Source: Tachypleus tridentatus
Taxonomy: Eukaryota > Arthropoda > Merostomata > Xiphosura > Limulidae
Length of the DNA: 64,000 bases
Assembly: GCF_004210375.1 (NCBI RefSeq)
Contig: NC_134833.1
Location: forward strand, 143,150,127 to 143,214,126
Reading direction: 5' to 3'
Positions 10,601 through 22,600 of this stretch are shown here, piece by piece. Made by a program: the position numbers and the translations under genes. How positions within the stretch are numbered: the first letter of the stretch is position 1; the number at the start of each line of letters is the position of its first letter. The notes beneath the pieces were generated by a model, which saw only the letters and a program-made list of their open reading frames with translations, did not search any database and was not told where the DNA came from.

Positions 10601-13600
10601 GTTTTGTTGTGTTTAACTGAAGACGTTCGGTGAATTACAATATAAAGATTTGTTGTGTTTAACTGGAGAAGTTCAGTGAATTACAGTGCAAAGATTTATT
10701 GTGTTTAACTGGAGAAGTTCAGTGAATTACAGTGTAAAGATTTGTTGTGTTTAACTGGAGAAGTTCGGTGAATTACAATACAAAGATTTGTTGTGTTTAA
10801 CTGGAGAAGTTCAGTGAATTACAGTGTGAAGATTTGTTGTGTTTAACTGGAGAAGTTCAGTGAATTACAGTGTAAAGATTTGTTGTGTTTAACTGGAGAA
10901 GTTCGGTGAATTACAATACAAAGATTTGTTGTGTTTAACTGGAGAAGTTCAGTGAATTACAGTGTGAAGATTTGTTGTGTTTAACTGGAGAAGTTCAGTG
11001 AATTACAGTGTAAAGATTTGTTGTGTTTAACTGGAGAAGTTCGGTGAATTACAATACAAAGATTTGTTGTGTTTAACTGGAAAAGTTCAGTGAATTACAG
11101 TGTGAAGATTTGTTGTGTTTAACTGGAGAAGTTCAGTGAATTACAGTGTAAAGATTTGTTGTGTTTAACTGGAAAGTTCGGTGAATTACAATACAAAGAT
11201 TTGTTGTGTTTAACTGGAGAGTTCAGTGAATTACAGTGTAAAGATTTGTTGTGTTTAACTGGAGAAGTTCAGTGAATTACAGTGTAAAGATTTGTTGTGT
11301 TTAACTGGAGAAGTTCGGTGAATTACAATACAAAGATTTGTTGTGTTTAACTGGAAAAGTTCAGTGAATTACAGTGTGAAGATTTGTTGTGTTTAACTGG
11401 AGAAGTTCAGTGAATTACAGTGTAAAGATTTGTTGTGTTTAACTGGAGAAGTTCGGTGAATTACAATACAAAGATTTGTTGTGTTTAACTGGAGAAGTTC
11501 AGTGAATTACAGTGCAAAGATTTATTGTGTTTAACTGGAGAAGTTCAGTGAATTACAGTGTAAAGATTTGTTGTGTTTAACTGGAGAAGTTCGGTGAATT
11601 ACAATACAAAGATTTGTTGTGTTTAACTGGAGAAGTTCAGTGAATTACAGTGTGAAGATTTGTTGTGTTTAACTGGAGAAGTTCAGTGAATTACAGTGTA
11701 AAGATTTGTTGTGTTTAACTGGAGAAGTTCGGTGAATTACAATACAAAGATTTGTTGTGTTTAACTGGAGAAGTTCAGTGAATTACAGTGTAAAGATTTG
11801 TTGTGTTTAACTGGAGAAGTTCAGTGAATTACAATATAAAGATTTGTTGTGTTTAACTGGAGAAGTTCGGTGAATTACAATATAACGTTTTGTTGTGTTT
11901 AACTGGAGAAGTTCGGTGAATTACAATATAAAGATTTGTTGTGTCTAACTAGAGAAGTTCGGTGAATTGCAGAGTAAGGATTTGTTGTGTCTAACTGGAT
12001 TTCGATACCTGTGGTGGGCAAAGCACAGATAGTCTGTTGTGTTTCTTTATGTTTGAAAATCTAACCAAAATTAAATGTAACATTGAATACAGAAATAGAC
12101 AGTATATGTTCAGGAGATCACAAGTACCATACATAGGATAATACACAATAAATGTTTTGGTAAATCATTTTTCTTGGCTTGATATTTTTCGATATTTTCA
12201 TCCAAGTAAAAAGTAATACACTTGAACTGGCCAAGGAGGACATATTAACATGAGATGAGACAAGTTCTTTGTTGATTTTGTTATGTTGACAAGAGTGTCT
12301 GAATTTCATCAGTAAATACGTTAATTTTACAGTACTTACACGTTATACAAATGTTTTCAGTCAAAATAAGAAAGGTGGTAATGCACGGTTTACTCATAAA
12401 TTAATGTAAAATAGCACGTGTGTAAATGAAGCTGATGAAATTATAACTGGTACCTGAGAATGTTAGAGTGTGGTGCGGTCACATGAAAGGAGTGGTTGTT
12501 TAAGAAGTTAATTATTTCTAACTGAGGAAAACTGAACTAATAAGGTAACGGGAAACTGGTCGTTTAAAGATAAATTTATATTAATTATCTAGTACCAATA
12601 ATGCTTATTGCATACGTAAATACCTTCGTAAAACTAGAGATAAACACTGTGAAGTCAACACAAACAATCCAATGAGTTAGATAAAACAATATGCCTACAC
12701 CACAATCATTATAATTGTTTTGTTTAGATTTGGACATGCAGAATAGTGTTAACAGTTTCTAGAGATGAACATGTTATTGTAACTCAGAATTCACATGAAG
12801 TAACTTTTATAATTACTTCGATAAACATTATACTCAGAAGAGCAGTAAACCAAACTAACGACTGTTTCACTGAAGGCCAAATGAACTTACTAAATGCAAA
12901 AGAATATCTAGGATTGTTTGTTTGTTTTGAATTTTGCGTAAAATTAAACGAGGGCTATCTGCGCTAGCTGTCCATAAGTTAGCAGGGTAATACTAGAGGA
13001 AAAGCAGCTAGTCATCACCACCCACCGTCAACTCTTGGGCTACTCTTTTAACAACGAATAGTGGGATTGACCGTGACATTATAGCGCCCACACGGCTGAA
13101 AGGGTGAGCATGTTTGGTGTGACGGGACTTCAACTCGCGGCCCTCGGAGTACGAGTCGAGCGCATTAACCACCTAGTCAAGCCGAGCGCCTTAGCCACCT
13201 GGTCATGCTGGGCCATATATAAATATTTATTTAACGTTCACAGAACTAATCGCTCTTTGTTAATCATTAGCAAAAGATTACCTCCCCGGAACAAACTGTT
13301 TAACGGTTGAGGGGTCAGTAAACTTTTGGTCTGAGATTTTCAGTTCTGAGCTCCAGATGGTTAGTGGATCTCTGGAAACACGTGAATAGTGTAGAAGTAT
13401 GAACAAAGTTGCTATCTTAAAAGGAGAGGTTTGGCTGATTTTAAAAGTAAGTAAGTGTCACTTTTATTCGGTGATTTTAAAGTAAAAACATAACGAACAA
13501 AATGAAACATGTTATGTGTCAACTGATTCACAAGATTTAGACTTACTGAGTTTCAGACCGATACATTTTATGTGTGGTATAATAAGTCCTGCGAAACAAA

Positions 13601-16600
13601 TGTTTGGCTATTGTAAAGTTAGATTTCGACAGAACATTTGACCGCATAAATTGTAACTATCTGATTAAAGTTCACAAAAACATTTGCTTTTGAATAAAAT
13701 ATTATAAGAGCAGTTGACGCAACGTATAGAAATACTATGTTTTATGTAGTTTGTCAATCAGTTTTAACTTCAGCCATTCCTTTTAAGAGAAGTGTGAATG
13801 AAGAAGATCCAACGAGTGGATTGTTGGATTGTTTTTTATTTACATTAACTATAGAACATTTCCTTTATAATTTAAGAAAATAATTAATTTATCAAAGAAC
13901 ACTATCAAATTCTAGTAATCACCACAGACTTATTTTTATCATATGTTTTTATGCAGATAGCATAAATATTTGTGTTAGATAGGAAACAGAATTTAAAGTT
14001 GCTGAAAACACAACAAGGCAACTTGAACTATATTCTGGGTCAAAGTTTAATAAAAGTATCTTGATTTATTATCTAGTGCTTGGGACATGTACACAGAAAA
14101 TAAGTCGGATAATGGAATAAAAGTTTTTAGTGTGCATTTAATCCAACATGGATTAAAAAAATTGTATGAACTGAAAAAGAAACGTTGTAAGCTTATTACA
14201 GTTTGGAAAAACCTCTTTTTAATATTAAAAAGTAAGTTATTAGATCTTAATAAAACCATCAATAGTAATATGTGGCATAGATTTCAGGTATTAGAATTTC
14301 CAAAGGCGTCGATAACTAATTTTCAGAGTGTTGTTGTAGAGTTTGTTTGGAGAAAAGTTACTGTATTAATTAAAACACATTATCTTTACCTTTAGATAAA
14401 TGTAGATTGAACGTAACACAACTGAATGACAAACTAACCATTTTTAGAATTTGTCATTTCGAACGTGTATTACAAAAACCAACCAGTTCTCCCATTCGAA
14501 TTACTATGGAAGCTATTTTTAAACAAGTATATCGACGCTTCGGTTTCTTTACAATAATTTTAATATAACGTATGGATCCAAGACAAAAGTTAGAGATATA
14601 AGAATAGTTTACTGTTGTGCTTTGAAACAATGGCATATGGTTAACTTCTTTTGAAACAATGGCATATTGTTAACTTTTTTGTTGGATTCGTATTCAAATA
14701 AACTAAAACAGGAAACCTGTTTTGTTGTTTTTCATGGTTGATACATAATGTGACAACAGTATAACATATTGCAGATAAGTAAAGAACTGTCAGATACTGT
14801 AGACAAGTAAAGAAGTGTCAGAAATTGTAGATAAGCAAAGAAATATCAGATACTACAAGTGGGTTTTCTCGACATCACTGAATGTCAGATACTCTAGATA
14901 AGTAAATAAATGTCAGATACTGTAGACAAGTAAAGAAATGTCAGAAATTGTAGATAAGCAAAGAAATATCAGATACTACAAGTGGGTTTTCTCGACATCA
15001 CTGAATGTCAGATACTCTAGATAAGTAAATAAATGTCAGATACTGTAGATAAGCAAAGAAATGTCAGATACTGTAGACAAGTAAAGAAATGTCAGATACT
15101 GTAGATAAGTAAAGAAATGTCAGATATAGTAGACAAGTAAAGAAATGTCAGATACTGTAGATAAGTAAAGAAATGTCAGATACTGTAGACAAATAAAGAA
15201 ATGTTAGATATAGTAGACAAGTAAAGAAATGTCAGATACTGTAGATAAGTAAAGAACTGTCAGATACTGTAGACAAGTAAAGAAATGTCAGATACTGTAG
15301 ACAAGTAAAGAAATGTCAGATACTGTAGACAAGTAAAGAAATGTCAGATATAGTAGACAAGTAAAGAAGTGTCAGATACTGTAGACAAGTAAAGAAATGT
15401 CAGATACCGTAGATAAGTAAAGAAATGTCAGATATAGTAGACAAGTAAAGAAATGTCAGATACTGTAGACAAGTAAAGAAATGTCAGATACTGTAGATAA
15501 GTAAAGAAATGTCAGATACTGTAGACAAGTAAAGAAATGTCAGATACTGTAGACAAGTAAAGAAATGTCAGATACTGTAGATAAGCAAATAAATGTCAGA
15601 TACTGTAGATAAGCAAAGAAATGTCAGATATAGTAGACAAGTAAACAAATATTAGATATTATAGGCAAGTAAAGAAACAGAAACATATTAAGTTAATCTT
15701 GCCGTTATATTTAGAGAATGATGAAAACAGGGAATATATATATAAAAATGGATCGTTTGGGTTGAGAAAATATTTTACGTAGAGGAGCGAACAACGTTTC
15801 GACCTTCTTCGGTCATCGTCAGGTTCACAAAGAACACGTTTTCGAACTCTGCAAATCAAATAAACACAACATAACCATAGAAAATACCCAAATACTAAAT
15901 AATGAAACAAACATAAACAAACACAAAATTAAAGAAGCCTCATTTATACAACAACTCAAGCCCAAAATAAACCAACACAAAGGAACATCTTAAAACCTAT
16001 AGTAATAAATATAATCAAACATCTAAGCACGCCCTCTACATTTCTATACTCAGTTACACAACCCCTTTCAAACATGTGGTCAGCTTCCGGTCAGTTACCT
16101 CTTTCTTTCTTTGTAAACCTGACGATGATCGTAGAAGGTCGAGACGTTGTTCGCTCCTCTACGTAAAATATTTTCTCAACCCAAACGAGCCATTTTTACA
16201 TATATATTTTTCTCTACAAGTGGGTTTTCTCAACATCACTGAAAACAGGGAATGTTTGAACCTGCTAGTGACTGTAGTACAACATAATTGAAGCCTACTG
16301 CTAATAGTAATGGATTAAGAAGCAGAGAGGAGATATAACCAGTAACTAACAAGTCAATATATCTAAATTAAAACTACCAGTAAGAAAACAAACAGATAAA
16401 CACCATACAGTGATGATTTGATAAAAAGGAGAGAAAAGTTCTGAATGAATATCATCCTAAACTACAAAAGGCCCCGGTATGGCCAGGTGGTCGACTAGTA
16501 ATCTGAGGATCGCGAGTTCGAATCCCCACCGCATCAAACATGCTCGCCCTTTCAACCGTAGGGGCGTTATAATATGGCGATCAATTCCACTATTCGTTGA

Positions 16601-19600
16601 TAAAAAAGTAACCCAAGAGTTGGCTACACTACTAAATTATGGACGGCTAGCGCAGATAGCCCTCGTGTAGCTTTGCGCAAAATTAAAAGAAACAAAGTTA
16701 CCAAGGAACGTGTGGGAAAACACCATACACAAAAGTCTGGCCAAAAAACGTGATGTAGATATACAGGAGTTTGTTTGTTTGTTTGCTGTTAAGCGCAAAA
16801 TCTGCACAATCGGCTAACTGTGCTGTGCCCACCACAGGTACCAAAACTCTGTGGAGACTTATGAATAATGCGCAGCCTTCTATGTCATGGTTAAATGAAA
16901 AAATATGACTGGTGATGAATTATTGCAACAGAGTAAATAATAAGTAATAATTAACATACGTATCGTACTTTATCAAACATAACTAGTTTTGAACGACTAC
17001 GTCAACCGTATGATCGCTGGTGTTTAGACCCGTTTGAAAATATAATTCCAGACAGTTTCACGTACGAAACGTTATTATTACCTTAGTATAACTTATAGTT
17101 ATTAGTATGAGGCATTAAAAAAACCAACATATTCCACAATCTAACATAATTTAAGAGTCAATGATATCGAAATTCATTAATGCACTGAAATCGCCGAACA
17201 CGTGACCTTTAATAAAACGTATATCAGTTGAAGTAATGCAATATTATAACGAGAGAAACTGTGCAGAAGGCTGTACAAACTGCATCTCATAATCCAGGTT
17301 ATCATCTTCGTTTCGAAAATAGTTTTGAACAAATATTTTTATTTTTGTTGGTTTTTTTACTGATCAGGTCTCGCTCATTAATATGCACCATATTAAATAT
17401 TACTATATATCCTGAATTGCAACATCACATTCGTACCAAAGTTTTATTTTTGTAATCACTTATTGTATTTACCAGTTTCAAATCTTAGCCTCAGTAAAAA
17501 TACAGTCGTTCGACCAATGAAACCTTCACATAAGTGGCACGAGCTTTAAAGCACGTAAAAGTGCAACTATGTTGATGTTGTTGTTTTTGGAATTTCGCAC
17601 AAAGCTACTCGAGGGCTATCTGTGCTAGCTGTCCCTAATTTAGCAGTGTAAGACTAGAGGGAAGGCAGCTAGTCATCACCACCCACCGCCAACTCTTGGG
17701 CTACTCTTTTACCAACGAATAGTGGAATTGACCGTCACTTATAACGCCCCCACGGCTGGGAGGGCGAGCATGTTTGGCACGACCCGGGCGCGAACCCGCG
17801 ACCCGCAGATTACGAAGCGCACGCCTTAACGCGCTAGGCCATGCCAGGCCCAACTATGTTAAAGCCACAATGGTGTGTTGAACCTGGAGGTGGTAACCCA
17901 TTTTCCATATTCCTAGATTTGTGGGTTGTTTTTTACAGAAAATGTAGAGTTGTAAGCGTAGCGAAGTTAGACGATGAGACGAAGTTCAGAACAAACAAAC
18001 AAACACGGTAAAGAATTAAAATGGAGTCTCGTCCTCATTTCCTGTTTGTTGTTTACTAAACACAAAACTGGTTTACCTTGGCTCTGCCCATCGCATGAAT
18101 CGAACCTCGAATTTTAACGTTATAAACCTTCAAACTTACCACTGAGCCACTGGGAGAATATTTCTTTTCTATTCTCAATGTTTCGAACAACTGTAGATCA
18201 CATGCGTTGAAAAAGATGGTGACTCTATTGTGGTTTTATTGGAGAGGATGAATGTGTACTCCTTTCACAACCGTAAATCTAATTTCAACCCTTTACCCCT
18301 GGTTTTCAGTCGATCGAAATAATCGATATCTTTCTTACTGGCTAAAACACGTGTATTACACTGACGACTGTGCTGTAGAACTTTAATGTCGAAATGTATT
18401 AGAGAACACAGCAATTCAAACAATATGAAATTCTTACTGATAAATATAAAGAGAGAGAAATGGCTGCAAACAACTATAAACATGTGCGCACACAGAAACA
18501 AACAAAACAGAAATAGCCTAGTTAAATTAAACAGACCAATTTACTTTGCTCGTTTCTTAATTAATCAAAACCTAAAGACCCGGTATGGCCAGGTGGTTAA
18601 GGCACTCGACTCATAATCCGAGGGTCGCACCAAACATGCTCGTTCTTTCAGCCCTGGGGCGTTATAATGTTACAGTCAATCCCACTATTCGTTGGTTAAA
18701 GAGTAGCCCAAGAGTTGACGATGGATGGTGATGACTAGCTGCCTTCTCTCTAGTCTTACACTGCAAAACTAGGGACGGCTAGCGCAGATAGCCCTCGTGT
18801 AGCTTTGCGCGAAATTCAAAAACAAAACAAATACTAAAATTCCTTTCGGATATAGCTGGAAATTTATGTTCACTACGATTTCCTTGATCGACAACAAGAA
18901 CGATGAATAACACCATTGCACAGTTACCCTCTCAAAGGTCAGGTCAAATTACCCCCTCCCCTTGCCGAAGGTGGCACATAAGATCGTGTGCTTAGCTCTG
19001 GTTTGGGTTGAGAAAATGTTTAAGTTGAGGAGCGAACAACGTTTCAACCTTCTTCCGATGATGACCGAGGAAGGTCGAAACGTTATTCTCTCCTCTACAT
19101 AAACATTTTCTCAACCCAAACCAGCCGTTCTTACATATATATATTTTACTACAATTGGGTTTTCTCGCTATCACTGTGCTTATAGCTCTGTTTCAACTGG
19201 AATAGGTGAATGAGAGTGTTGACTCCTCACTCATCCTCTCCCGAGTGTAGGTGAATGAGAGTGTTGACTCCTCTCTCATCCCCTCCCGAGGGTAGGTGAA
19301 TGAGTGTGTTGACTCCTCTCTCATTCCCTCTATTGCAGTTGACACATCATATGTCTTGGGAAGAATGAAACACTTGGAATAAACAACACCACAGCCTGTA
19401 CTGAACTTACACTTATCTGGCTGCGAGTTCACAGTGTGACCCCAATGAGTCACGCTCCCCCTGCAGTCACTTAGTACGGGATATCAAATCTCAGCTAAAG
19501 GTCGGTGAACACCCACTTCCTTTCCCTCTGTTTAGGTCACCATTACATATTTAACGTATTTCACACGAATTTTAAATCACGAGAGAATTTTTTAAAGTGA

Positions 19601-22600
19601 ATTACTGAACAAGTGAAGTTTCCTTTTCCAGCAATACTACCTGCTTATTGGTTAGTTTGTTAAATCTGCCTGCTAACCATAAAGCAACACGTATGGTTAA
19701 GGGGTGATTTATTCACTAACTTCACACCAAAGAAGTTTGGTTTGCTTTGTTTTGAATTTCGGGTAAAGCTAAACGAGGGCTATCTGCGCCAGCCGTCTCT
19801 AATTTAGCAGTGGAAGACTAGAGAGAAAGCAGCTAGTCATCACCACCCGCATTCAACTCTTGGGCTGCTCCTTTACCAACGAATAGTATGATTGATCGTG
19901 ACATAATAAGGTCCCCACGCCTGAAAGGGCAGACATGTTTGGTGTGAAGGGGATTCGAACCCGCGACCCTCAGATTGCCAGTCGAGGGCCCTAACCAAAG
20001 AAACTGTCGTCAAGCAAATTACTAAAATAAATAGCATATAAACTATTAGTGTTTTTGTCGCATATCAAGAGGTCAGAAAAACTCTTGTATTGATGGAAAG
20101 GTCTTGTTGCAGACAATACATCAAACATAATTACACGACTTTTATAAACTAAGAAACGCAGAAGGAAAATAATTGTATATAGTATATAGTAGAATGGAAA
20201 TTAAAAGTATTCTACAAACTTAATAATACGTGTTATCTTAGAATTCTAAAGTATGTTTGAACTGAGGACGGTCAGTGTTGGTTGACTGTTGGAGATTGTG
20301 AATACTGTCAGTGTTTGTTGATGGTTGGGAACTGATGAGCACCGTCAGTGTTGGTTGACGGTTGGGAACTGTTGAGGATTGTCAGTGTTGGTTGACAGTT
20401 GGGGACTCTGAAGACTGTTTTAGTTCACAGTTGGGGACTGTGAAGACCGTTAGTGTTAGTTGACAGTTGTGGACTGTGAAAACCGTCTGTTTTGGTTGGT
20501 AGTTAGAGATAATGGAAAATAATATGAGAAGGAAAAGGGTTTGTGGTAAACCAGGAAATTATTTGTGTTGTTAACATGAAAAATTATCTGTTTGCTTCAA
20601 GTATTTCTATCATTACAGTTAGTTGTTGACAAAATACAGCAGGGTCAAGGTCAGAGAGACATTACTAATAATATGCTTCTGGCAACTCGGAAAACCGCGA
20701 AAAGGGAAAAAAATGTGTTTCTAACGGAAATAAATAAATTGTGTTTGTGAACTTTGTTTTAATGCGTTCAGTCCGATATAAAGTGGTGTTAATATGCGTG
20801 TATGTGTGAAAGAAACCCTTTAACCACAATATCAGCGTGAACTTCACTAGCCACTACTTGATGCTAACGGTATCTACAATACTACCAAAATGTTGTAAAA
20901 TTTACTAAACGACCAGCGATCATGTTTTCCGGTACACACACACAAAAAGAAAACATAGTCAAGAACCCAGCCAGCAATTTCTACGGAGCAGTCAAATGTC
21001 ATACTGTAAAATCACGTCCTGGTCAAGAAAACAACTTAATTCATGCTTCATTTACACTAGGATAGTTAATACCCTTCAGAAGGATGTGGCTGTTTGTTCA
21101 CACCTACGTACTGTTATACTGTTAGCCAGTTCGATACGGCGCTTAAATTGAAGGATTCTCGGACAATATGTTTATCATATATTATATAATAAGGTGAAAG
21201 TTAGTTACTTACTAAAAAATTGATTTACCTTAGTTTATTTTGATGTGCATATAAACTTTAAGCCAGCAATGAGCAACTATTTTCAAAACTTGATGGAATA
21301 TTTATTTCAAATTAATTTATTAATCATCGAGAGATTTCGTCATAGCACGTGCAAAAGATGAACCAAGGACCCCCATCTTATTTCGCCCATGAGCCACGCC
21401 TACCGTTAACCAGTAGTGGCTTTTACTTGCTGAATGATAAAGATGTGGTAAAAATGGCCGAACTGAAACAGAGACATTTTTAGGAGAGACACGATATTTC
21501 CACAGTCTAAAGAAAAGGACTTCGCGAAAACTCACGTTTAGAACACACGAAGTCTTCACGTCATTAAGGTAAAAAAAAAAGAACAGGAAATCCACTCTTC
21601 GCAAGTCCTCTGATTTATTGATCCATTATATCGACTAATAGACACGTGTCAAATAATACTGTTTCTCTTCTCATTTCCGGTTGACATGCTTATTATTTTA
21701 TTAATACATTATACAGTGTACCCAAGATGGCTCAAAAGCTTGAATGATTCTCGTAAAACCATTATTACATGAGAAAAGTTTATTTTAAAATATACTCCAA
21801 GTTTGCTCAACTATTAAACTGTATTTATCAGAGTTGTAGCTAAGTTTTACCCTAACGCTCGCGATTTTTGGTTTTTTTTATGGTGATGTGTTTTTCCTAC
21901 GTTTGATTGAGATTATGAACTTAAGATTTATAATTTCATGACAATCACATTAAAAAAAATACACAGAAATTCAAGAAGTCAGCGATATGTACTAATTCAG
22001 AGCATTATATCCCCTCCAGGTGTCGTTTCGTGCAGTTTTAAATTGAGAACGCTATGCTGTAACAATTCTGACATTTGCTATCTTCCACTGCGCAAGGTTT
22101 TTCTGAATATTATAACTAGAAATATTAGAACCAGTTTTTTTCCATAACCAGACTAGTCGCTGCTGGATATCGTGAGAGAACTCCACCTACATACTTCCAT
22201 ATCATTTGTTTCCTTGGAATGTGATAGTTTCAGGAAAGAAAACCAAATCTTCAGTACATTCATAGACAGACATTATCTTTGTATTTTTTATACTCTTTCT
22301 CGAATAAGAGTGAGCACGATTTGCGATCTATATTTTCCTTTAAAATAACGACGGTTACTTGAGTTTCTTGTGAGAGTGTCAAACTGTATATTACGAATGG
22401 GTTTTAGATGTATTCATGGCCATTAACCGTCTCCATCTTTACACGGTATATAGTTTCAACATCTCTGCAGAGCTGCTAATTGTCTAGAGGTTTGCCAGGT
22501 ATAGTTTCTACATCTCTGCAAAGTTGCTAACAGTCTAAAGGTTTGCCAGGTATAGTTTCTACATCTCTGCAAAGTTGCAGTCTAGAGCTTTGCTACGTAT

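Noticed and set aside
15659-16291. Two frames on opposite strands with [20 protein letters not shown]-like products
   Set aside because: The similarity arises because the two arms of a fold-back element are inverted copies; there is no evidence of a protein.
16471-16545. tRNA-like sequences with B-boxes, such as GAGTTCGAATCCCC
   Set aside because: They are SINE heads attached to SINE bodies, with damaged cloverleaf pairing; no free-standing tRNA gene was found.
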